Shown: positions 33,555 to 42,917, counted from the stretch's first letter. The stretch: 64,000 nt of DNA from Pontibacter aquaedesilientis (GCF_014773225.1 NZ_JACXAJ010000009.1:62001-126000); one strand, 5' to 3'. A program made the numbers and translations. Notes: a model not told the origin generated them from the letters alone.

Positions 33555-34955
33555 TTAAAAAGGGAACCGACCGCTCAGGTAAAACCCTTTGGTGCCTTCC
33601 CGGTTGATGGCATACTCGGCTCTAAACACAAAATCATAAAATGTAACCAGATGCAGCCCGGCTCCCGCGCCCAACAGAAGCCTGTTGGATAATGGGTTGC
33701 CTTCTTCGAAAACATCATCCACCACATAGCCGGCATCTGTGAAGGCATTGGCATACAAAGCGACAGGTATCTTATTGAACTTAGGACTCTTGATAAATTT
33801 CAGGTGAAGGCCATCTAACTGAAGCAACTCCCGTGTCAGGCCCTGTTTAAGAAGTGCGAAGTGCTGCCCTCCCACCACATTCAGTTCATAACCTCTTACC
33901 GAAGACCGGAATCCCAGCGCCACGTTATCGGCATAGGCATAGCGCCCCGAAAGCCGGGTTTGTGCCTCGCCACCCACAAAATAATAATATTTACCGGCTA
34001 CGTGGCGATAGTCCACATACTTAGCCCGCAAGGTCGTCATGGGTGCTCCACTGCCTCCTATAAAAAAGGTCTGGGCCGCCGTCGCTTCAAAATAGCTTCC
34101 CGTGAGGGGGTAGACAAAGGAGTTGCGCAGGTTCACCACCTTAGAAAGTTCCACACGCAGGTATTGCCTTTCCTGAGCGCTGTAGTTATAGTAGTCTGGG
34201 TTGAGCAACAATACTGTATCCGACACTTGCTCCTGCACATAAGTTAGCCGCAACCCCTCCTGTCGCTGCACACTCTGCCGGTGTATAAGACCAACGGTAA
34301 GCAATGTGCGCTGGATGGGCACACCCTGATCCTGCACAAGAAAGCGCTGCCGATTGCTCAGCGTACGGTAGTCAATGGCCCTGCTGCGATAGTCTGCCAC
34401 TCCTACGTCCAGGCCCAGCCTGTGACGACGGCTAATGTAGGGCACCCGGTACACAAATTCAAGCCGCTTGTTAAACCCTTGCTGCAGGCGGAGCCGAACT
34501 TCCTCATTGCGCCCCCTGAAATTACGACGGATCAGGTTAATGCCATAATCCACGCGCCCCCAGTCTCTGCGCTCTAGCCAGGCATTAAAGTTACGGTCGG
34601 CCAGGTCGAAAATAGGTATCGGGTACAGGTACCAGCGCTCCTGTAAGGTATAGCGTACGGTTACTCTCCCTTCGTGGCAGGTATAGGTATAGCCGACTTC
34701 ATGAAAAAGACGCAGATTATAGAGCCGTTTTCGGTTTTCTTCCAGTCGCTGCTCCAACGTATGACTTTGCAGCGTATCGCCAGGGGCGATATTCAACTCA
34801 AAGAGCAGCATACGGGCCTTGCTGGCCTCGTTGCCTACAAAGTTGACACTATCGATGGTAACGACGACCGTATCGCAGGGCTGGGCCGCCGAAGCGTAGC
34901 TCAGTAAGGCAAAGAGTAGAAAAATGGCAACACGAAGCAGCACTGCCGAGGTCAA
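33555..34955 (-). CDS. BamA/TamA-like outer-membrane protein
   Basis: A 466-residue protein with a signal peptide (VAIFLLFALLSYASAAQ), one or two POTRA-like domains (residues 28-115: VVVTIDSVNFVGNEASKARM, TLQSHTLEQRLEENRKRLYN) and a C-terminal Omp85-type barrel ending in GFYLSGRFPF with the terminal Phe expected for BAM recognition. The start is TTG at 34955, overlapping the stop of the CBS gene as TTGA; the next candidate is GTG four codons on. It is shorter than BamA and distinct from it. It may assemble a subset of outer-membrane proteins. Role inferred from fold. Confidence 0.85.
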   Translation of the reverse strand: MTSAVLLRVAIFLLFALLSYASAAQPCDTVVVTIDSVNFVGNEASKARMLLFELNIAPGDTLQSHTLEQRLEENRKRLYNLRLFHEVGYTYTCHEGRVTVRYTLQERWYLYPIPIFDLADRNFNAWLERRDWGRVDYGINLIRRNFRGRNEEVRLRLQQGFNKRLEFVYRVPYISRRHRLGLDVGVADYRSRAIDYRTLSNRQRFLVQDQGVPIQRTLLTVGLIHRQSVQRQEGLRLTYVQEQVSDTVLLLNPDYYNYSAQERQYLRVELSKVVNLRNSFVYPLTGSYFEATAAQTFFIGGSGAPMTTLRAKYVDYRHVAGKYYYFVGGEAQTRLSGRYAYADNVALGFRSSVRGYELNVVGGQHFALLKQGLTRELLQLDGLHLKFIKSPKFNKIPVALYANAFTDAGYVVDDVFEEGNPLSNRLLLGAGAGLHLVTFYDFVFRAEYAINREGTKGFYLSGRFPF

Positions 34956-35617
34956 ATATCCAGGTATTTGAAAAGCATATCCAGGCGATCGCGGCCCACA
35001 TCGTATTTGGATCCGTCTTGAAACTGAGCCGTCACGCGGTACTCGAATCGCTCCAGTGTGGCAATAATGCGGGTAAGATCCGTTGTATTAAGTTTGAGTG
35101 TGAGCTTGATATTGTAAGGGTCTACCTCATCCGGCGACACATAGGCGCTCAGTATCTTGGTGTTCTCCTCTTCTATCAGTCGGCTGATCTGACTCAGTGA
35201 GTAGTCGCGCTCCGGCATGGTGAGCACCAGGATGCTACCTTGTCCTTGCAGGGCCGACATTTGGCCAAAAGCTGCCAGGGTATCGTTGATAGTGATAATC
35301 CCCATGTACTCCTGCTCTTCGTCGAGCACGGGCACTACTTGTATTTTGTTTTTGATGGCCGCCTCCATCACATCGTAGAAGTGCTGGTGATGCATGACGA
35401 ACACATCCTGAAAGTCGAGTTTGACATGCTCCAATGTTTGGGCGCGGTCGGGCAGCTCAATCAAGTTGTTTTCGGTGGCCAGGCCCATGTACTTGCGGTT
35501 GCGCGACACAGGCAGTTCGTTTACGCGGAACTCATCCATCCAGCGCAGGGCTTTGTCGACGGTGTCGTAAAGCTTTAGCGGCGGTATCATTTGGTTGATG
35601 AGCTCTTCTGCGATCAT
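34952..35617 (-). CDS. CBS domain-containing protein
   Basis: A 221-residue cytoplasmic protein with two CBS motifs: MIPPLKLYDTVDKALRWMDE then VNELPVSRNRKYMGLATENN, and AIKNKIQVVPVLDEEQEYMG then IITINDTL. An ACT-like C-terminal half follows (GSILVLTMPERDYSLSQISR; TLKLNTTDLTRIIATLERFE). CBS pairs bind adenine nucleotides. The gene overlaps both neighbours by 4 bp (ATGA with the hydrolase stop, TTGA with the TamA-like start), so three genes are tightly coupled. Its partner is unknown; nearby NadK makes an adenylate-sensing role plausible but unproven. Confidence 0.88.
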   Translation of the reverse strand: MIAEELINQMIPPLKLYDTVDKALRWMDEFRVNELPVSRNRKYMGLATENNLIELPDRAQTLEHVKLDFQDVFVMHHQHFYDVMEAAIKNKIQVVPVLDEEQEYMGIITINDTLAAFGQMSALQGQGSILVLTMPERDYSLSQISRLIEEENTKILSAYVSPDEVDPYNIKLTLKLNTTDLTRIIATLERFEYRVTAQFQDGSKYDVGRDRLDMLFKYLDI

Positions 35618-36390
35618 GTGGCTGTTTCCCTTGCTTTTGTGTTGGCCAAAAATTTATCTAAGATACTGTTAAACCTCTCCGGATGTTCCATCATGGGCGC
35701 ATGGCCGCACTTATCGATGAAGTATAGCTCTGAGTGAGGTATAAGCCTGTTGAACTCGTGCGCCACCAGCGGTGGGGTGATCGTATCGTTCAGTCCCCAT
35801 ATCAACAACGTTGGCACCTTTATGTTTGTGATATCCTTGGCCATGTTATGGCGTTGCGCTGACTTGGCGATGGCAATGATGCGCAAGCATTTGGCATTGC
35901 TGTTGGTGATGTCAAACACCTCATCCACCAGTTCTTTGGTGGCTGTTTCCGGGTTATAGAAGGTATACTCTACCCGCTCCTTCACATACTCGTAGTTACC
36001 GCGCTTCGGGAACGACCCGCCCATGGAGTCCTCAAACAGGCCGGAGCTTCCGGTCAGGACCAGGCGCTTCACCTTGGCCGAGTTCTTCAGGGTATAGACC
36101 AGGGCCACATGGCCTCCGAGGGAGTTGCCCAGCAGCGAGAGGTTACTTAGTTGCTTAAATTTAACGAAATCTTCGATAAAAGAAACAAGGCCTGGAACAC
36201 CCGCTTTGTGCAAAGCCATTTCATAGATCGGCATCAGCGGAATAACGACGCGGTACTGTTTGGAAAAGTGGTCCACCACGCCATGCCAATTGCTCAGGGC
36301 TCCGAACAACCCATGCAGCAGGAGCAGCACTTCTCCCTCCCCCTCGTCAATGTACTGAAATTCGCCTTCTTGTTTGACCTGTAGATTCAT
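35614..36390 (-). CDS. Alpha/beta hydrolase
   Basis: A 258-residue alpha/beta-fold hydrolase. Oxyanion motif LLHGLFGALSNW, nucleophile elbow LLGNSLGGHVAL (Ser near residue 92), acid LLIWGLNDTITP, and histidine in KCGHAPMMEHP. All three catalytic residues are present. There is no signal peptide. It is the first gene of the coupled hydrolase-CBS-TamA-NadK run. The family covers esterases and C-C hydrolases, and the substrate cannot be told. Confidence 0.88.
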   Translation of the reverse strand: MNLQVKQEGEFQYIDEGEGEVLLLLHGLFGALSNWHGVVDHFSKQYRVVIPLMPIYEMALHKAGVPGLVSFIEDFVKFKQLSNLSLLGNSLGGHVALVYTLKNSAKVKRLVLTGSSGLFEDSMGGSFPKRGNYEYVKERVEYTFYNPETATKELVDEVFDITNSNAKCLRIIAIAKSAQRHNMAKDITNIKVPTLLIWGLNDTITPPLVAHEFNRLIPHSELYFIDKCGHAPMMEHPERFNSILDKFLANTKARETAT

Positions 36391-36432
36391 TTCTGAAAAC
36401 TCTAAAAGTAATGCTTACTATAAAAACGGATG

Positions 36433-37005
36433 CTATTGATCTGCAATATTAGCAATACTAACCCAATTTCGCAGCATATCCAGCCCATAAGTCGTGAGAG
36501 CGGCCTCCGGATGAAACTGCAGCGCGTATAGCGGCAGGACCTGGTGCCGGAAAGCCATCAGCTCCTTTTCGGCTGTATACGCAAGCGGAATAAGGCAGTC
36601 GGGAATTTGCTTTAGCAGAAGTGAGTGGTAACGCACTACTGGCATTTTTTGAGGAAGCCCGGCAAAAATAGGATCGTCCTCGCAGGCGATCTCTGATATC
36701 TTCCCGTGCATCGGTTTTATACCTTTTGCCAACGTGGCACCAAAAAACTCACCCAGCGCCTGATGGCCAAGGCAAATTCCCAGCATAGGCACCTGATCAT
36801 GGTAGTGGCGGATCACCTCTATCATCACGCCCGCCTTCCCCGGCTCTCCCGGCCCCGGCGACAGCACTATACCTGTTATAGGCAGCTTTTGCAATTCTTC
36901 CAACGCCACGTCGTTACGCACCACCTGCACCTCCACCCCTAGCTGACCAAAGTAATCCACCAGGTTGTATGTAAAGGAGTCGAAATTATCGAGCAGAAGC
37001 AGCAT
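36433..37005 (-). CDS. pabA: Aminodeoxychorismate/anthranilate synthase glutamine amidotransferase subunit
   Basis: A 190-residue class I glutamine amidotransferase. DNFDSFTYNLVDYFGQLGV starts the protein, SPGPGEP near 50, the nucleophile Cys in MLGICLGHQALGE near 78, and the His-Glu pair in LQFHPEAALT near 170. It delivers ammonia from glutamine to chorismate. No trpE or pabB gene is next to it in the window, so the choice between folate and tryptophan pathways is open; a dual-use subunit is common. Confidence 0.9.
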   Translation of the reverse strand: MLLLLDNFDSFTYNLVDYFGQLGVEVQVVRNDVALEELQKLPITGIVLSPGPGEPGKAGVMIEVIRHYHDQVPMLGICLGHQALGEFFGATLAKGIKPMHGKISEIACEDDPIFAGLPQKMPVVRYHSLLLKQIPDCLIPLAYTAEKELMAFRHQVLPLYALQFHPEAALTTYGLDMLRNWVSIANIADQ

Positions 37006-37018
37006 TGGGAGTTAAAAA

Positions 37019-37169
37019 GTTTAGGAGTTAGAAAGTTTGGAAATTAAAAGTTTTAGTAAAAGTCAGAAGGAGCGAGCATGAATGCTTCGTATAGGTCAAA
37101 AGCTGATGCTTTATTTTGAAAGACACACTTCTATCTTCCCAATTACCCAACTTTCTAACTTCCTAACTT
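37019..37169. repeat. Imperfect long inverted repeat between cvpA and pabA genes
   Basis: TTAGGAGTTAGAAAGTTTGG (37021-37040) is nearly the reverse complement of CCAACTTTCTAACTTCCTAA (37147-37166), with about 100 bp between. The arms are AT-rich and built from related short units. The loop has no reading frame of note. Confidence 0.7.
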
Positions 37170-37185
37170 ATTAAATTTCTAACTA

Positions 37186-37704
37186 TTAAAAGTGATCCTT
37201 AAGCGAGAGCAGCAGTGACTTGACAAAAGGCAGCACATAGCTTATAATGCTGAGCGCATAGGGGGTGGTTTTCAGTACGATCGGGTATACGGACGAATCG
37301 GCAGCTGTTTCCGCTGTGATCGAGATGCCCGCCATCTCCGCCACGTATAGCAGCAGGCTGAGCGCGAGCGTCCATTTGAACGCACCCAACAAACCGCCCA
37401 GTATATTGTCGAACAAGCCGAATGGCGTGAAATCAATCACTTTTTTGAGCAGGAGCCCCAGCACCCGCACACCCAGTATAATCGCCACAAAAATGACCAG
37501 AAAGGTGACGAAAGGCAGCAGCCCGCCGGCGTCGCCTATATACTCTTTCATGACAGGCAGGCCGGAGTCAAGTAGTTTAAGGCCCAGCAAAATACCTAGC
37601 ACCAAGGCAAAAAGGGAAATCAACTCCAACAACAAGCCCTTCCGGAAACCCATAAAGGCACCGAAAAGGATAGGAAGTGCCAGAAAAATATCGAACGTAC
37701 TCAC
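37186..37704 (-). CDS. CvpA family membrane protein
   Basis: A 172-residue inner-membrane protein with about four helices (FDIFLALPILFGAFMGFRKG at the start, LLLELISLFALVLGILLGLK, LLPFVTFLVIFVAIILGVRV, AFKWTLALSLLLYVAEMAGI). The FRKG loop after helix one and the ITFxPFGLFDNILGG-like region (FTPFGLFDNILGGLLG) are family features. CvpA was named from colicin V production and is thought to act in envelope homeostasis. The start codon is GTG. A -7 element (TATATTTG on minus, 37752-37759) lies 47 bp upstream. Confidence 0.88.
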   Translation of the reverse strand: MSTFDIFLALPILFGAFMGFRKGLLLELISLFALVLGILLGLKLLDSGLPVMKEYIGDAGGLLPFVTFLVIFVAIILGVRVLGLLLKKVIDFTPFGLFDNILGGLLGAFKWTLALSLLLYVAEMAGISITAETAADSSVYPIVLKTTPYALSIISYVLPFVKSLLLSLKDHF

Positions 37705-37751
37705 GCTATAAAACAGTTAAGGCAGGAGCGAGTACTTTTCGCCCCTGCCTT

Positions 37752-37759
37752 CAAATATA
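37752..37759 (-). promoter_or_regulatory. -7 promoter element for the cvpA gene
   Basis: CAAATATA on plus reads TATATTTG on minus, about 47 bp from the GTG start, in the gap between yqeY and cvpA. Confidence 0.5.
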
Positions 37760-37809
37760 ATCCAAAAGCTGCATTCCTCATAACCCGGCGGGCCAGGAAA
37801 ATACTATAC

Positions 37810-38271
37810 CTAGAAATCGGTGTTGTTGAGCAGATCGCCCACGGCCTTGGAGATGGCACGCCCATCGGCTTGCCCGGCCAGTTCTTTGGAGGCCGCGCCC
37901 ATTACCTTGCCTAGGTCCGATGGCCCGGTAGCACCTACCCGCTGGATGATCTCAAGCAAGCGTATGCGCAGGTCACCCTCATCGAGCTGCTTGGGAAGGT
38001 ACTCCTCTATCACAGCCAACTCAGCCAACTCGATCTGCTCCAGGTCGGTGCGCTGCTGCTGGGCGTATACCTCCGCCGACTCGCGGCGCTGCTTGGCGGC
38101 CTTCGTCAGTAGCTTCATTTCGGTGTCCGGGGAGATGCCTTCTGTGCCACCCTTCTCGGTCTCGGCCAGCATGATCAGCGACTTTATACTCCGGAGCGCC
38201 TGCAGGCGTGCTTTTTCTTTGGCCAGCATCGCCTGCTTGATGTCAGCTTCAATGCGTTGTTTTAAACTCAT
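37810..38271 (-). CDS. GatB/YqeY domain-containing protein
   Basis: A 153-residue alpha-helical protein, MSLKQRIEADIKQAMLAKEK at the start, then ALRSIKSLIMLAETEKGG and the conserved C-terminal ASKELAGQADGRAISKAVGD with GKVMGA. This domain also forms the tRNA-binding tail of GatB amidotransferase. As a stand-alone protein its role is unclear; tRNA or amidotransferase contact is inferred from the relation to GatB. It has the normal length for the family. Confidence 0.92.
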   Translation of the reverse strand: MSLKQRIEADIKQAMLAKEKARLQALRSIKSLIMLAETEKGGTEGISPDTEMKLLTKAAKQRRESAEVYAQQQRTDLEQIELAELAVIEEYLPKQLDEGDLRIRLLEIIQRVGATGPSDLGKVMGAASKELAGQADGRAISKAVGDLLNNTDF

Positions 38272-38439
38272 AGTCTTGTTGTTGATTGATCGTTAACGGC
38301 TCGCGGCACATGCCCTGCCTCTACCCTATACACTACTACGGCAAAAGCCATAGGTTATCATCTTAAGCAAATTTCCACTAATTTAGTCACTCCTTAGACA
38401 ACACGTATAACAAGCTTAAGGGCTCTAACACGCATACCC

Positions 38440-39153
38440 ATGACCAAACTGAGTGTAAATATAAACAAAATAGCCACGCTACGGAATGCCCGCGGCGGCG
38501 ACAGACCAAATGTGGTACAGGTAGCCAAAGACTGTGAGCGATTCGGGGCCGAGGGCATTACCGTGCACCCCCGACCAGACGAGCGCCATATCCGCTACCG
38601 CGACGTGTACGATCTGAAAGAAGTCGTTACGACAGAGTTCAACATTGAGGGAAACCCCACACCGGATTTTTTGAAACTAGTGAAAGAGATCAAACCGGCC
38701 CAGGCGACTCTCGTGCCGGATGCCCCGGACGCCATCACCTCCAACGCCGGCTGGGATACCTTGCAGCACAAAGATTTTCTGACGGATGTGATCCAGGAAT
38801 TGAAAGAACTGGGTATACGCACCTCCATTTTTGTAGATCCGGATGTGCGCATGATCGAAGGCGCATCGTTGGTAGGCACTGACCGGGTGGAACTGTACAC
38901 AGAGGCTTATGCAAAAGGCTACCTGGCCAACCGGGAAGATGCCATCCGGCCATACCTGGTGGCAGCCCAGAAAGCACAGGATTACGGCATCGGTTTGAAT
39001 GCCGGCCACGATCTGGACCTCGACAACCTCAAGTACCTGAAAGACACCCTGCCGGGCCTGTTGGAAGTAAGCATCGGCCACGCCCTGATCTGCGATGCCT
39101 TATATTATGGGCTGGAAAATACCATCCAGCTATACCTGCGTCAGCTGAAATAG
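38440..39153 (+). CDS. pdxJ: Pyridoxine 5'-phosphate synthase
   Basis: A 237-residue TIM-barrel enzyme that condenses 1-deoxyxylulose-5-phosphate with 3-amino-2-oxopropyl phosphate in the DXP-dependent vitamin B6 route. [20 protein letters not shown] is the start motif, [18 protein letters not shown] holds the conserved His and Arg residues, and [13 protein letters not shown] and [19 protein letters not shown] are late conserved segments. It lies 2 bp upstream of mnmH, whose GTG start follows almost immediately, so the two are cotranscribed. In related genomes pdxJ neighbours the hydrolase/CBS/NadK run, which lies on the other strand here. Confidence 0.96.
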   Translation: MTKLSVNINKIATLRNARGGDRPNVVQVAKDCERFGAEGITVHPRPDERHIRYRDVYDLKEVVTTEFNIEGNPTPDFLKLVKEIKPAQATLVPDAPDAITSNAGWDTLQHKDFLTDVIQELKELGIRTSIFVDPDVRMIEGASLVGTDRVELYTEAYAKGYLANREDAIRPYLVAAQKAQDYGIGLNAGHDLDLDNLKYLKDTLPGLLEVSIGHALICDALYYGLENTIQLYLRQLK

Positions 39154-39155
39154 CC

Positions 39156-40184
39156 GTGATAAATAACATCACGATTGAGGAATTCCTGCAGAAAGCGAAG
39201 CAACTGCCTGTGCTCGATGCGCGTGCACCCAAGGAGTACGCTATTGGTCACATCCCGCAGGCGCTTAGTTTTCCTATATTCTCGGATGAGGAACGCGCCC
39301 GGATAGGCACGGCCTACAAGCAGCAGGGCCACGACCCGGCCGTGCTGATCGGACTGGATTTGTTTGGGCCCCAAATGTCGGGTTTTGTACGGGAGGCTGA
39401 AAAGCTCGTTCCAAACAAAGAGTTGCTGGTACACTGCTGGCGCGGCGGCATGCGCAGCAGCGCCATGGCCTGGCTCCTCGACTTTGCCGGATTTGAGGTA
39501 TACCTGCTACGGGGCGGCTATAAAGCCTATCGCCATTTTATGCAGGAGCAGTTCGATAAGCCAAGGCCCCTTCTGATACTTAGCGGCTTTACGGGCAGCG
39601 GCAAAACAGACTTGCTCCCGTACCTGCAACAGCAGGGCCAGCAATGCATAGACCTCGAAGGTATAGCCAGTCACAAGGGCTCGTCGTTTGGAAGTATAGG
39701 AATGGAACCTCAGCCCAGCACCGAGCATTTTGAGAACCTGCTGGGCATGGAACTGCTGAAACTGGAGGAGCACGAACCCCTGTGGCTGGAGGATGAGAGC
39801 ATCAGCATAGGTCGGGTACAGATGCCAAAGCCTTTGTTCGACCGTATGCAAGCTTCCACATCTATAGTACTGGAGGTGCCCAAGCAACTGCGTATACAAA
39901 AGCTTGCCGAAGAATACTGCCGTACCGACCCGGCTATATTGGAGGCGGCTATTCTCCGGATCAAGAAACGCCTCGGCGGACTGGCCACCAAAGAAGCACT
40001 GGAGGCTATTGCCGCAGGTGATATGGAGAAGATGGTCGATATTGCCCTCACCTATTACGACAAAGCCTATACCTACGAACTGGCTAAAAAGAAACAGGTG
40101 CTCACGCTTCCCCTCGAAAGCCTCCACCCGGAACAAAACGCCCTGCGCGTGATTGAATTTGCAAAACAGCACAAGCTGATCTAA
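39156..40184 (+). CDS. mnmH: tRNA 2-selenouridine synthase (SelU/YbbB)
   Basis: A 342-residue enzyme that replaces the sulfur of 2-thiouridine at the wobble position with selenium, using selenophosphate. The N-terminal rhodanese domain has catalytic Cys94 in [16 protein letters not shown], and [16 protein letters not shown] is its start. A P-loop (GFTGSGKT, 144-151) begins the second domain. The start codon is GTG at 39156, only 2 bp after the pdxJ stop. The next gene, 4 bp away, is selD, which makes the selenophosphate donor. Substrate and donor genes together make the function secure. Confidence 0.95.
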   Translation: MINNITIEEFLQKAKQLPVLDARAPKEYAIGHIPQALSFPIFSDEERARIGTAYKQQGHDPAVLIGLDLFGPQMSGFVREAEKLVPNKELLVHCWRGGMRSSAMAWLLDFAGFEVYLLRGGYKAYRHFMQEQFDKPRPLLILSGFTGSGKTDLLPYLQQQGQQCIDLEGIASHKGSSFGSIGMEPQPSTEHFENLLGMELLKLEEHEPLWLEDESISIGRVQMPKPLFDRMQASTSIVLEVPKQLRIQKLAEEYCRTDPAILEAAILRIKKRLGGLATKEALEAIAAGDMEKMVDIALTYYDKAYTYELAKKKQVLTLPLESLHPEQNALRVIEFAKQHKLI

Positions 40185-40188
40185 TACC

Positions 40189-41241
40189 ATGGAAGAAACG
40201 ACCCAACAAGACATAAAACTGACCCAATACAGCCACGGTGCCGGATGCGGATGCAAAATATCTCCCAAAGTGCTCGACACGATTCTGCACACCGACATCC
40301 ACTATCCCGAAAATGACAAGTTACTGGTGGGCAACAGCTCACGCGACGATGCTGCCGTGTACGACATCGGCAACGGACGCGCCGTTATCAGCACCACCGA
40401 CTTTTTCATGCCGATCGTGGATGATGCTTATGACTTTGGCCGCATCGCCTCAGCCAACGCTATTTCGGACATTTACGCGATGGGCGGCACCCCAACCATG
40501 GCTATCGCCGTGCTGGGCTGGCCCATCGACAAGCTGGCACCCGAAGTAGCCAAGCGCGTGATCGAGGGAAGTCGCAGCATTTGCCACGAAGCAGGTATAC
40601 CCCTGGCAGGCGGCCATAGCATCGACAGCCCCGAGCCAATCTTCGGACTGGCTGTAACGGGTATGCTCGACATCCCAAACCTGAAGCGAAACGACACCGC
40701 CACTGCAGGCTGCGAGCTATACCTGACCAAGCCGCTGGGCGTAGGCATCCTGACAACGGCACAGAAAAAGGCAATCCTGAAGCCGGAGCACGCCCACCTG
40801 GCCCCGCAGCAGATGATGCAACTCAACAAAATCGGCGCCGACCTCGGCCAGTTGCCGCAGGTAAAGGCCATGACCGACGTCACCGGTTTCGGCTTGCTGG
40901 GCCACCTTTCGGAAATGTGCGAAGGCAGTAACCTGACCGCAGAGGTATACTTCAACAAAGTACCTGTTATACCTGAGGCACTTGAGTATTTGGCGCAGAA
41001 AGCTATACCTGGCGGCACACACCGCAACTTCGACAGTTACGGCCACAAAATAGCTGAGCTTACCCCGGACCAGAAGCACCTGCTCTGCGACCCGCAAACC
41101 AGTGGCGGTCTGCTGGTAGCCGTGGACTCGACCGGCCGCGAAGAAGTGCTCCAGGTGTTTGAAAGCTATGGCCTGAAGTTGCAACCGCTTGGCGTTCTGA
41201 AAGAGCGTGGAACTGAAGAGGCACTGATTCGAGTATTGTAA
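40189..41241 (+). CDS. selD: Selenide, water dikinase (selenophosphate synthetase)
   Basis: A 350-residue SelD that makes selenophosphate from selenide and ATP. The catalytic loop near the N-terminus is [11 protein letters not shown] with Cys20 and Lys23 in the places of E. coli Cys17 and Lys20; the codon is a normal TGC, not a recoded TGA. ATP-binding motifs [16 protein letters not shown] and [14 protein letters not shown] are present. It follows mnmH by 4 bp. No selA, selB or selC is in the window, so here the selenium path visibly leads to tRNA. AGGTATA motifs are dense in this gene (about five). Confidence 0.97.
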   Translation: MEETTQQDIKLTQYSHGAGCGCKISPKVLDTILHTDIHYPENDKLLVGNSSRDDAAVYDIGNGRAVISTTDFFMPIVDDAYDFGRIASANAISDIYAMGGTPTMAIAVLGWPIDKLAPEVAKRVIEGSRSICHEAGIPLAGGHSIDSPEPIFGLAVTGMLDIPNLKRNDTATAGCELYLTKPLGVGILTTAQKKAILKPEHAHLAPQQMMQLNKIGADLGQLPQVKAMTDVTGFGLLGHLSEMCEGSNLTAEVYFNKVPVIPEALEYLAQKAIPGGTHRNFDSYGHKIAELTPDQKHLLCDPQTSGGLLVAVDSTGREEVLQVFESYGLKLQPLGVLKERGTEEALIRVL

Positions 41242-41244
41242 GAG

Positions 41245-41925
41245 ATGCATCCAAGAAGGTATAAGAAGCTGTATTATGTACCAGGTTTACTTAGTTTACT
41301 TTTGGCGGCAGTACTGTTTATACCTATCGCTCTGGAGCAAAACCGCAAGCTTGACAAGAGTGTTCTGGAAGTGAACGCCTGGCATCCAAACCTTGAAGAG
41401 CACTTCCCTTTTCCGGAAAGAAATTATAGAGAAGTTAGTCTTACCGGGAATAGCCTACAAGATGTGCCTTCCATTGAGAGTGCTCAAGCATTTATCAGGC
41501 AGATGTATCAGGAAACAGACACTATCAATGGCATTCGCTTCATTTTCCAAGACTCTGTATCGTATGGCACCTATGTAGGGATTTTAAATTCCTTTAAGAT
41601 AGATAGCATTACTTATTTTGCTGTCTATGATAATAGCATTTGGGTTTTAAACAGGCCAAAACCGAAGGAAGACACCCCATACATGTTTATTTGTGGCACT
41701 TCAAATTTGACTAAGTATTATGCTTCCTCTACTTATTTTGATTCATACAATGACATGAGCCTCTCCCAAAAGTTTGAATACCATTTTACCCCTTACCGTT
41801 CAGGCGCTATCAAATTATGGCCTGCACTTACTTTATTACTTTTACTTGCCATACTCAGTATGCGGCAGATATCAAGTAAAAGTCTATACCTTAATCACCC
41901 AAAATCACCTTCTCCCGTAAGCTAG
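41245..41925 (+). CDS. Hypothetical two-helix membrane protein downstream of selD
   Basis: A 226-residue protein: helix one at about 10-30 (YVPGLLSLLLAAVLFIPIAL), a periplasm-sized domain of about 160 residues with many Tyr, Ser and Asp, and helix two at about 194-210 (LWPALTLLLLLAILSMRQIS). No family recognised. The ATG lies 3 bp after the selD stop, so it should be translated from the selenium operon, but its base composition is more AT-rich than pdxJ, mnmH and selD. It may be a later addition to the operon. Nothing in the protein itself points to selenium. Confidence 0.65.
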   Translation: MHPRRYKKLYYVPGLLSLLLAAVLFIPIALEQNRKLDKSVLEVNAWHPNLEEHFPFPERNYREVSLTGNSLQDVPSIESAQAFIRQMYQETDTINGIRFIFQDSVSYGTYVGILNSFKIDSITYFAVYDNSIWVLNRPKPKEDTPYMFICGTSNLTKYYASSTYFDSYNDMSLSQKFEYHFTPYRSGAIKLWPALTLLLLLAILSMRQISSKSLYLNHPKSPSPVS

Positions 41926-41971
41926 AAACTGACAAAGTTTACTGATAACTGATCATTGTTAACTGAAAAAC

Positions 41972-42742
41972 ATGAAGCTACACTACAAGGAAATGGGCCA
42001 TGGTCAGCCGCTGCTGATCTTGCATGGCCTGTTTGGCACATTGGATAACTGGCAAACCCTGGCCAAGCGACTGGCAGAGCATTACAACGTCTTCCTGGTT
42101 GACCTGCGCAACCATGGTCGCTCCCCACACAGCGAGCAGCACGACTACGACGCCATGGCAGAGGACGTATTGCGGTTGGTGGACGACCTCCAGATCCCGA
42201 CGCCCGCTATCATGGGCCATTCCATGGGAGGCAAAGTGGCGATGAACTACGCACTGAAGTACCCGACCCGCCTCACCAAACTAATTGTGGTAGACATCGC
42301 CCCCAAAGCCTACCCGCCGCACCACGACGAGATCATAGATGCGCTGCAGTCTGTGGATATAAACAGCGTAACGAGCCGTGGCGATGTGGACAAACAATTG
42401 GCCAAAACTATTTCGCAGGATGAGGTAAGGCTTTTCCTGATGAAGAACCTGTACCGAAAAGAGGACAACACCTTTGGCTGGCGCATGAACCTGGATGCCA
42501 TAGAGAAGAATTACGAGAAGATCGCGGCTCCCATCACATCAGACACGCCCTTCAAAAAGCACACGCTCTTTATCAAGGGTGGCCGTTCACGGTACATATT
42601 ACCAGAAGACATTTATACCTGCATTGAGCACTTGTTCACGCTCGTAGAAGTGGAGACCATACCGAATGCCGGCCACTGGGTGCATGCCGAGGCACCGGAT
42701 GAGGTATACGACCTGGTGACCAGGTTTCTGGAAACCGATTAA
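41972..42742 (+). CDS. Alpha/beta fold hydrolase (YbfF-like esterase)
   Basis: A 256-residue hydrolase: HGLFGTLDNWQTLAKRLAEH near the start (oxyanion), DLRNHGRSPHSEQHDY, nucleophile elbow IMGHSMGGKVAM (Ser near residue 94) and histidine in NAGHWVHAEAP near 235. The pattern DLRNHGRSPH followed by GHSMGGK is that of YbfF-type acyl esterases. No signal peptide. It is distinct from the hydrolase at 35614. A hairpin terminator follows. Confidence 0.9.
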   Translation: MKLHYKEMGHGQPLLILHGLFGTLDNWQTLAKRLAEHYNVFLVDLRNHGRSPHSEQHDYDAMAEDVLRLVDDLQIPTPAIMGHSMGGKVAMNYALKYPTRLTKLIVVDIAPKAYPPHHDEIIDALQSVDINSVTSRGDVDKQLAKTISQDEVRLFLMKNLYRKEDNTFGWRMNLDAIEKNYEKIAAPITSDTPFKKHTLFIKGGRSRYILPEDIYTCIEHLFTLVEVETIPNAGHWVHAEAPDEVYDLVTRFLETD

Positions 42743-42802
42743 GCCTGAATCTATACATAGGGCTCCTACCCAAGAATTTTAAAGTATACTAAGGATCGAA
42801 CC

Positions 42803-42831
42803 CAAAGCCGCAGCCCAACACTGCGGCTTTG
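42803..42831 (+). terminator. Hairpin after the YbfF-like gene
   Basis: CAAAGCCGCAG (42803-42813) and CTGCGGCTTTG (42821-42831), perfect 11-bp stem with a 7-nt loop. The T run is weak. Confidence 0.65.
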
Positions 42832-42905
42832 CTCTTAGGATATAAGCCATTGTCAGGTATAGCTCCACAACCATTTAACAATTCAGCAATCCAGCAATTT
42901 ACTTT

Positions 42906-42913
42906 TACCTTTG
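42906..42913 (+). promoter_or_regulatory. -7 promoter element for the RsmI-like gene (nearly leaderless)
   Basis: TACCTTTG matches TAnnTTTG and ends 4 bp before the ATG at 42918, so transcription would start at or very near the start codon. Confidence 0.55.
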
Positions 42914-42917
42914 CACC

